A stretch of 64,000 nucleotides of DNA, taken from assembly GCA_041401985.1 (NCBI GenBank), contig JAWKTE010000003.1, positions 1 to 64,000 of the forward strand, in the 5' to 3' direction. The stretch's first letter is position 1. Each line of letters begins with the position of its first letter. This document shows, in pieces, positions 18,572 to 26,022 of the stretch. The translations under genes were made by a program, and so were the position numbers. This DNA comes from JACKHA01 sp041401985. Lineage in GTDB: Bacteria; Planctomycetota; Phycisphaerae; Phycisphaerales; UBA1924. Below the pieces are notes generated by a model. That model did not search any database. It was not told where the DNA came from and worked only from the letters and a program-made list of their open reading frames with translations.

Positions 18572-18575
18572 GACT

Positions 18576-18597
18576 GGGGCGGGCCTCGCCCCTTTTT
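18576..18597 (+). terminator. Rho-independent terminator after the MCE gene
   Basis: 6-bp GGGGCG/CGCCCC stem, 5-nt loop, then TTTTT, starting 5 nt after the stop codon. Confidence 0.8.
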
Positions 18598-18863
18598 GAG
18601 GGGGTGCGGGCGACTGGCCGATGGTGGATGAGCGCCGGAACGTGCTGCCCGGAATGGACTTGCGGGAACGGGCTTGACGCGTCGCCTCGGACCGGAGCCC
18701 GCCCGGGTTTGGCGTGAGCCGGAACCGGGGCGGTGCTGAAGAGGTAAGGACCGGTGGGCCGGGCGGCTCGTTTTCGGACTTGCGAATCTGATTCAGCCCG
18801 GCCCGGTCGGTTCAGTCCCCGAGGCCCCGCGCCTCAAAGCCCCGAATCCACAAGGGGGGCCGC

Positions 18864-20012
18864 ATGGCGGAACGACTCGCACACTTGGCGATCGCCGCGG
18901 GCCTAATGGGCCTGGCGGTCGGTGCCCCCGCGTTTGCCGACGAAGGCGAGGCGGCCCGGCTGGCCGCGATGCTGCCGCCGGTGCAGTCGGGCGCGATCCA
19001 CCCGGCGCCGGGGCTGTATCTGCTCGCGCCCGGCGGCGCGGCGGCGAGCGAGGACAGCGCGGCGGCGCTGTGCGAGTTGCTCGGCGACGAGTCGTTCGAG
19101 AAGGCGGCGCCGCTGGCCGCGTCCGCCGTCGTGCTCGTGCACGGGCTGGACGATTCCGGTCACGTGTGGCACGAACTCGCCCCCGCGCTGCACGCCGCCG
19201 GTCGATGCGTTCTGTTCTTCGAGTATCCGAACGACCAGGCGATCGCGGCCTCGGCCGACGCGCTGGGCGAGGCGCTCCGCGACGCCCGGGCCCGCGGGTT
19301 CGCGTCGGTCGATCTGGTGTGCCACTCGATGGGCGGGCTGGTGGCGCGCGACGTGCTGAGCCGCGACGAGTTTTACGCGGGCGAGTGCGACGGGCGCGAG
19401 GACCTGCCGGACGTCGGGCAACTGATCCTGATCGGCACGCCCAACGCGGGCGCGCCGCTGGCGTATGTGCGGTCGCCGGGGGACCTGGTGGACCACGCGA
19501 TGTCGTGGCGTCGGGCCGACGCGCCGCTGTCGGCGATCTTCGAGTTCGCCAGCGACGGGTCGGGCCAGGCGGGGATCGACCTCCGCCCGGGCTCGGCGTT
19601 CCTGACCGATCTCAACGCGCGGCCCGCCCCATCGGGGGTCGAGACGATCGTGATCATCGCGCATGCCGCGGGGGTGCCGGACGCTGGCGGATCCGACACG
19701 GCGGACGAGGCCCCAACTTCGACCACCGGTCGCGTCCGCGCGTGGTGGCGCCGCGTGGTGGCGGCGATCGTGCGGACGCTGGGCGACGGGGCCGTTCCGA
19801 CCGACTCCGCGGCCCTGGCGAGCGCGGACGAGACGCTGCACGTCTACTGCACGCACCTGGGCCTGCTCAAGGCCGATCCGGTGGGCGGGTGGATCCTGGG
19901 TGCGGTGGGCGATGCCCCGGACGCGGCCCCCGCGGTCGCGCTCGTGCTCGCGCGGGTCGGGCTGGACGTGCCCGCGCCGGCGGACGCCCTGTCGCCCGCT
20001 GGCGAGCCCTGA
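18864..20012 (+). CDS. Secreted alpha/beta-hydrolase, lipase-like
   Basis: 382 residues with a signal peptide (LAHLAIAAGLMGLAVGAPAFA). The hydrolase core begins with an oxyanion-hole motif (VVLVHGLDDSGHVW). The nucleophile elbow is CHSMGG, a G-X-S-X-G variant with Cys at the first position. A late CTHLGLLKADPV probably carries the catalytic His. The fold and motif order match bacterial triacylglycerol lipases/PGAP1-like esterases. GGGGGG just upstream of ATG 18864 serves as ribosome site. The substrate is unknown; an extracytoplasmic lipid or acyl ester is likely. A stretch of ~25 polar residues around 19680-19740 looks like a surface loop. Confidence 0.85.
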   Translation: MAERLAHLAIAAGLMGLAVGAPAFADEGEAARLAAMLPPVQSGAIHPAPGLYLLAPGGAAASEDSAAALCELLGDESFEKAAPLAASAVVLVHGLDDSGHVWHELAPALHAAGRCVLFFEYPNDQAIAASADALGEALRDARARGFASVDLVCHSMGGLVARDVLSRDEFYAGECDGREDLPDVGQLILIGTPNAGAPLAYVRSPGDLVDHAMSWRRADAPLSAIFEFASDGSGQAGIDLRPGSAFLTDLNARPAPSGVETIVIIAHAAGVPDAGGSDTADEAPTSTTGRVRAWWRRVVAAIVRTLGDGAVPTDSAALASADETLHVYCTHLGLLKADPVGGWILGAVGDAPDAAPAVALVLARVGLDVPAPADALSPAGEP

Positions 20013-20023
20013 CGGGAACCGAG

Positions 20024-20029
20024 TACACT
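20024..20029 (+). promoter_or_regulatory. -10 hexamer 6 nt before a GTG start
   Basis: TACACT, six nt, then GTG at 20036; it begins 12 nt after the preceding stop codon. No consensus -35 was found. Confidence 0.5.
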
Positions 20030-20035
20030 CGTGGC

Positions 20036-20770
20036 GTGATCGATCGCGACCACTACCAGCGGGCGTTCGAGGAGTACGTGCGCCTGCGCCGGATTCCGTA
20101 CGTCTCGGTGGACGAGGCCCGTCGCGCGATCCTGCCGGACGCGTCGCCGCTGAAGGTCGAGACGGGCGACGGCGCGGGGCGTCTGGCGACGCTCAAGTCG
20201 TTCGACTTCGTGGTGTACGCGCCGGGATCGAACCTGCTCGTGGAGGTCAAGGGCCGGAAGGTCGCGGCCCGGCGATCGGCCAGGAGCGCAGGTGGCGGGG
20301 CCGGCGCCGAGCGTGGGACGGGCGCGTCCAAGCGGGCGGCGGCGTCGGGCGGTCGGGGCTCGGGGTCGGCCGCGAGTTCGGGCGACGGGTCGCCCGGGCT
20401 GGACCTGCTCGATCCGGGGCCGGCACTCGCGCGGCCGCCGCGAACGCGGCTCGAGTCCTGGGTCACGAGGGACGACGTCGAGTCGTTGCGGACGTGGGAG
20501 GGGCTGTTCGGCCCGGGGTTCACGGCGGTGTTCGCGTTCGTGTACTGGTGCGAGGCCATGCCGCCCGGGGCCCTGTTCGAGGAATACGTCGAGCGGGACG
20601 GGCGGTGGTACGCGATCCGATGCGTCGAGAGGTCGGCGTACGCGTCGGCGATGAAGGTGCGGAGCCCGCGGTGGGGGACGGTGCACGTGCCGCCGGTGGT
20701 GTTCGACCGCCTGTGCCGCCCGCTGGTGGGGGGGCGAGGCGATGGGACGGCCGCTGGTCTGGAGGCATAG
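20036..20770 (+). CDS. HYExAFE family protein (nuclease-like core)
   Basis: 244 residues. N-terminal IDRDHYQRAFEEYVRLRRIPYVSVDEARR matches the planctomycete HYExAFE family. It is followed by LKSFDFVVYAPGSNLLVEVKGRK, which has the D-X(n)-E-X-K arrangement of PD-(D/E)XK nucleases. A ~60-residue Ala/Gly/Ser/Arg-rich linker splits the core from a C-terminal part (WVTRDDVESLRTWEGLFGPGFTAVFAFVYWC). The GTG at 20036 is chosen because the HYExAFE homology begins there and a TACACT -10 lies six nt upstream; the open frame further left overlaps the lipase gene. Nuclease activity is unproven. No partner genes are obvious. Confidence 0.78.
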   Translation: MIDRDHYQRAFEEYVRLRRIPYVSVDEARRAILPDASPLKVETGDGAGRLATLKSFDFVVYAPGSNLLVEVKGRKVAARRSARSAGGGAGAERGTGASKRAAASGGRGSGSAASSGDGSPGLDLLDPGPALARPPRTRLESWVTRDDVESLRTWEGLFGPGFTAVFAFVYWCEAMPPGALFEEYVERDGRWYAIRCVERSAYASAMKVRSPRWGTVHVPPVVFDRLCRPLVGGRGDGTAAGLEA

Positions 20771-20773
20771 GGC

Positions 20774-20802
20774 TTGGAGCCGGGGGGCTCAGCGGCTACA
20801 CT
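20774..20802 (+). promoter_or_regulatory. Promoter of the 77-residue membrane protein
   Basis: TTGGAG (20774-20779), 17-nt spacer, TACACT (20797-20802), then six nt to GTG 20809. Good spacing, and the mRNA is predicted to be leaderless. Confidence 0.6.
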
Positions 20803-20808
20803 GGCCTC

Positions 20809-21042
20809 GTGAGCAAGACCCAGCCAGCCCGCCGTTCGTCGCCCGGAACGCTCCTGACCCGCGTTGTCGCGTGCGCGGCGGTGTGGGGGATGTCGGCCGC
20901 GGCTCTGGCCCAGAACGTGAGCCCGCCCGCGCCGTCGTCGACGGACAAGCCCTCGCTGTTCACCTACCTCATGGTGATCGTGGTGGGGGCGTTGGTGGTG
21001 GCGGGCAACCTGATCCCGAGCAAGCGCGGGCACCAGGACTGA
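20809..21042 (+). CDS. Small exported membrane protein
   Basis: 77 residues from GTG 20809. An N-terminal signal or membrane helix ends in AAALAQ, a Pro/Ser linker follows, and a second hydrophobic helix (LFTYLMVIVVGALVVAGNLIP) ends in a basic tail SKRGHQD. If the signal is cleaved, the product is a single-pass membrane peptide of ~45 residues. There is no recognisable domain. The start codon is supported by the promoter six nt upstream. Function unknown. Confidence 0.72.
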   Translation: MSKTQPARRSSPGTLLTRVVACAAVWGMSAAALAQNVSPPAPSSTDKPSLFTYLMVIVVGALVVAGNLIPSKRGHQD

Positions 21043-21169
21043 GTCCGAGCGTCTGAAACAAGTACCGCGCGGAGGGCGCACGGGAACGCCGGGGCGTGGC
21101 CGTTGCGTGGTTTGCCACGCGCCGAGTCAGCGTGCGCCGGCGGGCGATGTGCACACGCGTCCGAGCCGG

Positions 21170-21199
21170 TTGAGCGGCGCGCGGCGTTTCGTGTAGTCT
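21170..21199 (+). promoter_or_regulatory. Promoter of the paired small exported genes
   Basis: TTGAGC (21170-21175), 18-nt spacer, TAGTCT (21194-21199), ~55 nt upstream of the AAGGAG ribosome site for the gene at 21257. Confidence 0.55.
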
Positions 21200-21256
21200 G
21201 TGGGCGCAACCGGCTCGGGCTTCGGGGGCAGACGCTGTTCAAAGGAGTGATCGACG

Positions 21257-21616
21257 ATGGAGCAAGGCAACGCAATGGCCGACGGGGTGCCCGAAGGGGT
21301 GTCCAGGGCGGTGTCGGAGCGGCGGCGACCGGGCGTGTCGCGCGGGCTGCTCGCGCTCAACGCCGGGCTGGTCGTGGCGGCGGGGCTGGTGGCGCTTGCG
21401 CCGCTGGCCCAGGCCGATCGCCAGCCGGGGCGGGCCCGCGGCGTGTACACGATGGTCAACGGCGTCATCCAGGGCGGGAACGCCGACGCCATCTGGATCA
21501 TCGACTCGGCGAACCAGGAGATGGTGGTCGTGCGCTGGAACGACGGGCGCAACACGCTCGAGGGGATCGGGTACCGGAGCCTGAGCGAGGACGCGGCGGC
21601 GCGTCCGGGCCGCTGA
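21257..21616 (+). CDS. Small exported protein, paralogue of the next gene
   Basis: 119 residues: a basic N-terminus, one hydrophobic export segment (GLLALNAGLVVAAGLVALAPLAQA), and a ~60-residue mature domain with IWIIDSANQEMVVVRWNDGRNTLEGIGYR. The core (NQEMVVVRWNDGRN) aligns with NQEVLVVLDGRNE in the gene 40 nt downstream, so the two arose by duplication. AAGGAG precedes the ATG. I do not recognise the family. The alternating strands suggest one blade of a beta-propeller-like or small beta-sandwich fold. Confidence 0.78.
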   Translation: MEQGNAMADGVPEGVSRAVSERRRPGVSRGLLALNAGLVVAAGLVALAPLAQADRQPGRARGVYTMVNGVIQGGNADAIWIIDSANQEMVVVRWNDGRNTLEGIGYRSLSEDAAARPGR

Positions 21617-21656
21617 ACGAGCCATTGAGCAAGCCTCGAATCAAGGAGGTCGGGCG

Positions 21657-22019
21657 ATGACGAATCAGACACGATCCGACGATCGATCGATGCCCGGGGG
21701 CGTCGCGCGGCGTCTGGCCAACGTGGCCCTTTCCGTCTCGGCGGTGGCGCTGATGGCGGTGGTGGTGGTGTTTGCGGGACGCCAGCCGGCCCAGGCTGCC
21801 GGGGCCGCGATGGGCGAACTGGGCCAGTCGGGCGACTACACGGCCCTGACGTGCCGCTCGGACAACCAGGAGGTCCTCGTGGTGCTCGACGGGCGCAACG
21901 AGCAGTTGTTCGTCTACAAGGTCGTGAACCAGAGCAGCGTCGAGGTCTTCCAGCGTGAGGACGTGTCGCGGATGTTCGCCGATGCACGGGCCCGGGCCCG
22001 CGGCGTTCGCCCGAACTGA
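21657..22019 (+). CDS. Small exported protein, paralogue of the preceding gene
   Basis: 120 residues with a hydrophobic export segment (VALSVSAVALMAVVVVFAG, then AQAAG) and a mature part sharing the DNQEVLVVLDGRNEQLFVYKV core with its neighbour. It ends in an Arg/Ala-rich tail. AAGGAGG lies just before ATG 21657, and the genes are 40 nt apart in one apparent operon. Function unknown; the pair probably makes interacting periplasmic or surface proteins. Confidence 0.78.
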   Translation: MTNQTRSDDRSMPGGVARRLANVALSVSAVALMAVVVVFAGRQPAQAAGAAMGELGQSGDYTALTCRSDNQEVLVVLDGRNEQLFVYKVVNQSSVEVFQREDVSRMFADARARARGVRPN

Positions 22020-22047
22020 CGCGAGAACAAGCAACCCTCTGGCGGGA

Positions 22048-22067
22048 GCGGGGTCCGACGACCCCGC
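22048..22067. terminator. Bidirectional hairpin between convergent genes
   Basis: 8-bp stem GCGGGGTC/GACCCCGC with a CGAC loop between the stops at 22019 and 22114. No clear T-tract. Confidence 0.5.
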
Positions 22068-22113
22068 CCTCGCTTGGACTCTCGGGCGGGCACGGCTGAG
22101 CAGCCTGCTTCGT

Positions 22114-22992
22114 TCACGCGCCGGATCGATCCGGGTCGTGCGTTTCGGTCGGTCGCTCGCCGCGCGGCGCGTACTCCAGGTACGCGTCGGTCCGTCGCCA
22201 CAGCGTCTCGAGTTGGTCGATCCGCTCGCGGGCGGCGTCGCCGAGTTCGTCGGCCACGCGGGCGACGATGAGTTCCGCCGCGACCACGGCGGGCACGGCG
22301 CTGTCGAACGGGCCGGCCGCTGGGATCTTCAGTTCGCACCAGTTCGGCGTCAGCACGGCCAGTGGCGAGAGCGGGCCGTCGGTGATCGCCACGATCGATA
22401 CGCCCAGTTCCGCGAGCGTTCGCGCGGCGGTGACGGGCACGCGCCGGTACCTGGCGAAGTCGAGTACGACGGCCGCGTCTTCGGCACCGGCGGCGCACAG
22501 GTCGCGCCCGGCGGAGTGCTCGAAGACCAGGTGGACCTCGGGGCGGAGCATCGAGAGCCCGCTGTGGAGCACGTGGGCGCCGGCCATTGATGTTTCGCCG
22601 GAAAGGACCCACACCCGGCGCGCCGCGACGAGCGGGGCCGCCAGCGCCGCGATACGGGCCTCGCCCAGCGATTCGAACGTCGAGGCGATCGACCGCTCGA
22701 TGTTGCCGCGAATGGCGGCCCAGGGGTCGCGCCGGCGGATGCGCTCGCCGGGCGTGGACAGGCGGCGGGAGATCTCGAGGCGGACCGACTCCTGCAGGTC
22801 CGAGTACCCGGCGAAGCCGAGTTTGGCGGCGAACCGGACGACCGACGGGCGGCTGGTGCCGGCGGCCCGGGCCAAGTCGGCGACGGTCCCGAACGCGACG
22901 CGGGTCGGCTCCTCGAGGACGAGGCGGGCGAGCCTGCGTTCGGTTGGCGTGAGGTTATTGCCCTTCTCGGCGATCGCGTCGCGGATCAGCAC
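22114..22992 (-). CDS. MurR/RpiR family transcriptional regulator
   Basis: 292 residues. An N-terminal HTH_6 domain (about residues 1-77; LTPTERRLARLVLEEP, then VADLARAAGTSRPSVVRFAAKLGFAGYSDLQ) is followed by a SIS-like ligand domain (about 115-255; RVWVLSGETSMAGAHVLHSGLSML, then ITDGPLSPLA). The family normally senses phosphosugars or related metabolites. It starts at GTG 22992 with GGAG 7 nt upstream; the frame remains open further left only because of GC bias over kamA. It is divergent from the aminomutase operon with a ~100-nt shared control region, so it probably regulates that operon. Confidence 0.9.
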   Translation of the reverse strand: MLIRDAIAEKGNNLTPTERRLARLVLEEPTRVAFGTVADLARAAGTSRPSVVRFAAKLGFAGYSDLQESVRLEISRRLSTPGERIRRRDPWAAIRGNIERSIASTFESLGEARIAALAAPLVAARRVWVLSGETSMAGAHVLHSGLSMLRPEVHLVFEHSAGRDLCAAGAEDAAVVLDFARYRRVPVTAARTLAELGVSIVAITDGPLSPLAVLTPNWCELKIPAAGPFDSAVPAVVAAELIVARVADELGDAARERIDQLETLWRRTDAYLEYAPRGERPTETHDPDRSGA

Positions 22993-23017
22993 GGCGGGGC
23001 TCCTTGTGTACCAGCCG

Positions 23018-23045
23018 TTGCAATCGGCCGAAGAAACTGTACACT
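23018..23045 (+). promoter_or_regulatory. Promoter of the aminomutase operon
   Basis: TTGCAA (23018-23023), 16-nt spacer, TACACT (23040-23045), about 50 nt before ATG 23095. Confidence 0.6.
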
Positions 23046-23052
23046 TTGTTTC
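23033..23052. promoter_or_regulatory. Candidate RpiR operator
   Basis: Dyad GAAAC-N10-GTTTC straddling the -10 box of the operon promoter, in the gap between the regulator and kamA-like genes. Its position fits a repressor site; the assignment to RpiR is inference. Confidence 0.35.
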
Positions 23053-23094
23053 AGATCGCGGGGTTGTCCAGAACCCCGCGCGGAGGCACGACCC

Positions 23095-24546
23095 ATGTCG
23101 CAGCACGTCCCGACCCCGCGCGAGGAGGCGTTCCTCCGCAGCGTGGAAGACACCAACTACAAGCGCGAGATCGTCAACGGGCTGGCCCCGTTCATGGACG
23201 AGAAGGCGCCGTCGGACGTGCTGGACTTCTACACGCCCAACGAACTGGTCGCGCTGCGCGTGGTCAAGGGCTCCGAGCGGGACGTCGAGTCGCGGATGCC
23301 GGTGAAGGTGACGCGGCATTACCTGAGCCTGGCGCGCCGCAGCGAGCCCCTGCAGCGTCTGGTCAAGGCCAGCCCTGATGAAACGCTGGACCTGGCCGGC
23401 TCGGAGGACCCCGGGCACCAGATGGACTACAGCCCGGTCGAGGGGCTGCTGCACAAGTACGAGATGGGGCTGATGTACGTCATCTCGACGTGCTCGGCCC
23501 ACTGCCGCTTCTGCTACCGCGAGGAACTGATCGCGCGGAAGGAAGTGCTGCGCCACGACGGCACGGTGGCGAAGAAGGGCCTGGCCCAGATCCCCGAGGT
23601 CGTGGCGTACATCAAGGCCCACAACGCCCAGGTGGCGGCCAACGGCGGGCTGCACCCCGAGACGGGTCGCGAGAAACTCCGCGAGATCCTGCTCTCGGGC
23701 GGCGACCCCATGGTGCTGAGCAACTCGAAGATCGCGGCGTGGCTGGCGGCCCTGGCCGAGGCCGGCGTCGAGTCGATCCGCATCGGCACGAAGGAGATGG
23801 CGTTCTACCCGAAGCGGTTCGACGCGTCGTTCCTGAACATGCTCGACAAGTTCCACGAGACGTACCCGCAGGTCGGGCTGCACATCATCGTGCACTTCGA
23901 GCACCCCGACGAGTTCCTGCAGAAGGACGACGAGGGCAACTACATCGAGGACTCGCTGGGCTTCAAGCAGTGGGTGCCGGATACGGGCGAGGCGATGCGG
24001 AACCTGGTGTCGCGCGGGTGGCTGACGGTCGAGAACCAGTCGCCGATCATCCGCGGGATCAACGACGACCCCAACGCGCTGCGGGTGCTCCAGCGGGAGT
24101 TCAAGCGGGCCGGCGGCGAGAACCACTACTTCTTCTGCGGGCGCGACATCGTCGCGTACCGGGCGTTCAACATCCCGATCGAGCGGGCCTGGCAGATCCT
24201 CAATGAGTCGCAGAAGGGCCTGTCGGGCATCGAGAAGCACGCGCGGCTCTCGATCACGCACTACAAGGGCAAGACCGAAGTCGCGGCGGTCACGAACCAG
24301 CCGATCCCGGGCCTGAAGGGCTCGGAGAACGGCGTGCTGATCTTCAAGATCCTGCGCAACGCCCACGACGCGAAGGACGCGGGCAAGGTGTGCATCGTCG
24401 GGCGCAACCCCGAGGCGCTGTGGTTCGACGGGTACAACGACCGCGTGCTGTTCGACGAGGCCGGGCTGTACGCCTACGCCCGCGTGAAGAAGCAGGTCGA
24501 GGCTCCCGGGCGGGCACCGGTGTTGCGTCACGGCTGCTCGTCGTGA
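23095..24546 (+). CDS. KamA-family radical SAM 2,3-aminomutase
   Basis: 483 residues. The radical SAM cluster motif CSAHCRFC is at residues 133-140, inside the family context (VISTCSAHCRFCYREELI). It is followed by LLSGGDPMVLSN, and later NHYFFCGRDIVAYRAFN and HARLSITHYKGKTEV, where KGK may hold the PLP lysine. KamA enzymes use SAM, a 4Fe-4S cluster and PLP to move an amino group from C2 to C3. The Asp pair that binds the lysine side chain in clostridial KamA is not recognisable at the corresponding places, so another amino acid may be the substrate. GGAGG precedes the ATG. It leads an operon with CoA-transferase and aminotransferase genes. Confidence 0.88.
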   Translation: MSQHVPTPREEAFLRSVEDTNYKREIVNGLAPFMDEKAPSDVLDFYTPNELVALRVVKGSERDVESRMPVKVTRHYLSLARRSEPLQRLVKASPDETLDLAGSEDPGHQMDYSPVEGLLHKYEMGLMYVISTCSAHCRFCYREELIARKEVLRHDGTVAKKGLAQIPEVVAYIKAHNAQVAANGGLHPETGREKLREILLSGGDPMVLSNSKIAAWLAALAEAGVESIRIGTKEMAFYPKRFDASFLNMLDKFHETYPQVGLHIIVHFEHPDEFLQKDDEGNYIEDSLGFKQWVPDTGEAMRNLVSRGWLTVENQSPIIRGINDDPNALRVLQREFKRAGGENHYFFCGRDIVAYRAFNIPIERAWQILNESQKGLSGIEKHARLSITHYKGKTEVAAVTNQPIPGLKGSENGVLIFKILRNAHDAKDAGKVCIVGRNPEALWFDGYNDRVLFDEAGLYAYARVKKQVEAPGRAPVLRHGCSS

Positions 24547-24628
24547 TCGGTTCTGCGTTCGGCGAATGACAGACTCGGCGATTGACAGGATTGGCTCACG
24601 CCCCGGTACCAGGCACGTCCCGCACGCC

Positions 24629-25339
24629 ATGCTCAACAAAGCCTGTCCCAGCGTGAACGAGGCGGTCGCGGGCGTTTTCGACGGCGCGGTCGTCATGGTC
24701 GGCGGGTTCGGCGAGGCGGGCAGCCCCGTCGAACTGCTGCACGCGCTGATCGATCACGGCGCGCGGGACCTGACGGTGATCAGCAACAACTGCGGCAGCG
24801 GGCAGGTCGGCCTGGCCGCGCTCTTTCGGGCCGGGCGGGTGCGGAAGGTGATCTGCTCGTTCCCGCGGACGGCCAACTCGACGGTGTTCCCCGAACTGTA
24901 CCGGGCGGGCAAGTGCGAACTGGAACTCACGCCGCAGGGCACGCTGGCCGAGCGGATCCGCGCGGGCGGGGCCGGGATCCCGGCGTTCTACACGCCCACG
25001 GCGGTGGGCACGCCGCTGGCCGAGGGCAAGGAGACCCGCGTGATCGGCGGGCGGGAGTACCTGCTGGAGCACGCGCTGCGGGCCGACTTCGCGCTGGTCA
25101 AGGGTCGGGTGGCGGACACGCACGGCAACGTGGTGTACAACAAGACGGCCCGGAACTTCGGGCCGATCATGGCGATGGCCGCGGATGTGAGCGTCGTGCA
25201 GGTGCAGCGCGTCGTAGCGCCGGGCGAACTGGACCCAGAAGCGGTGGTGACGCCCGGGATCTTCGTGAGGCGGGTCGTGGAGGTCGCCGAGCCGGCCCAC
25301 GAGTCGGAACTGGTGGCCGCGGGAGCGTCGTATCCATGA
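24629..25339 (+). CDS. 3-oxoacid CoA-transferase, subunit A
   Basis: About 236 residues. MLNKACPSVNEAVAGVFDGAVVMVGGFGEAGSP is the typical opening of subunit A of succinyl-CoA:3-oxoacid/3-oxoadipate CoA-transferases (PcaI/ScoA). It continues with the conserved LTVISNNCGSG, FYTPTAVGTPLAEGKE, and KGRVADTHGNVVYNKTARNF. The partner subunit carries the catalytic Glu. I start at ATG 24629 because family homology begins there; ATG 24566 is an alternative with no better ribosome site. The stop overlaps the subunit B start (ATGA), showing coupled synthesis of the heteromer. Subunit A alone does not distinguish acetoacetate from 3-oxoadipate. Confidence 0.9.
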   Translation: MLNKACPSVNEAVAGVFDGAVVMVGGFGEAGSPVELLHALIDHGARDLTVISNNCGSGQVGLAALFRAGRVRKVICSFPRTANSTVFPELYRAGKCELELTPQGTLAERIRAGGAGIPAFYTPTAVGTPLAEGKETRVIGGREYLLEHALRADFALVKGRVADTHGNVVYNKTARNFGPIMAMAADVSVVQVQRVVAPGELDPEAVVTPGIFVRRVVEVAEPAHESELVAAGASYP

Positions 25340-26022
25340 GCCGCGGCGCGACGACAGGCTGGACGAGGGAGCAGATCGCGGCCCGCGTGGCGATGGACAT
25401 CGCCGATGGGTCGTACGTCAATCTCGGGATCGGCATCCCGGAACTGGTGGCCGGGTGCGTGCCCGAGGGGCGCACGGTGGTGTACCACACGGAGAACGGG
25501 TTGATCGGGATGGGCCCGTCGCCCGAGCGCGGCGCGGGCGACCCGGAACTGATCAACGCGGGCAAGCGTCAGGTGACGGCGATGCCCGGGGCCGCGTACT
25601 TCCACCACGCCGACAGTTTCGCCATGATCCGCGGCGGGCACATCGACGTGAGCGTGCTCGGGGCGCTCGAGGTCGCGTGCAACGGCGACCTTGCCAACTG
25701 GTCGACCGGCGAGCCGGACTCGATCCCCGCGGTCGGCGGGGCGATGGACCTGTGCGCCGGGGTCAAGCGGGTCTACGTCATGACGACGCACTGCACGAAG
25801 ACCGGCGAGCCGAAACTGCTCGAGCGGTGCACGCTGCCGCTGACCGGGTGCGGCGTGGTCAACCGCGTGTACACCGACCTTGCGGTGATCGACATCACGC
25901 CCGAGGGGTTCCGCCTTGTTGAGGCCGCGCCCGGGCTGAGCCTTGAAGACATCCAGCGTCGCACCGGCGCGCCGGTGCTGCCCCCCGCACACGCCCGGGC
26001 CCCCGCACCGGCGAAGGAATGA
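25336..26022 (+). CDS. 3-oxoacid CoA-transferase, subunit B
   Basis: 228 residues. The motif HTENGLIGMGP contains the Glu that forms the enzyme-CoA thioester. Flanking blocks (DGSYVNLGIGIPELV, FAMIRGGHIDVSVLGA, GGAMDLCAGVKRVYV, CTLPLTGCGVVNRVYTDLAV) match PcaJ/ScoB. With subunit A it would transfer CoA from succinyl-CoA to a 3-oxoacid. The ATG at 25336 overlaps the A-subunit stop, and the stop overlaps the aminotransferase start at 26019. The C-terminal 25 residues are Pro/Ala-rich and poorly conserved. Confidence 0.9.
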   Translation: MSRGATTGWTREQIAARVAMDIADGSYVNLGIGIPELVAGCVPEGRTVVYHTENGLIGMGPSPERGAGDPELINAGKRQVTAMPGAAYFHHADSFAMIRGGHIDVSVLGALEVACNGDLANWSTGEPDSIPAVGGAMDLCAGVKRVYVMTTHCTKTGEPKLLERCTLPLTGCGVVNRVYTDLAVIDITPEGFRLVEAAPGLSLEDIQRRTGAPVLPPAHARAPAPAKE

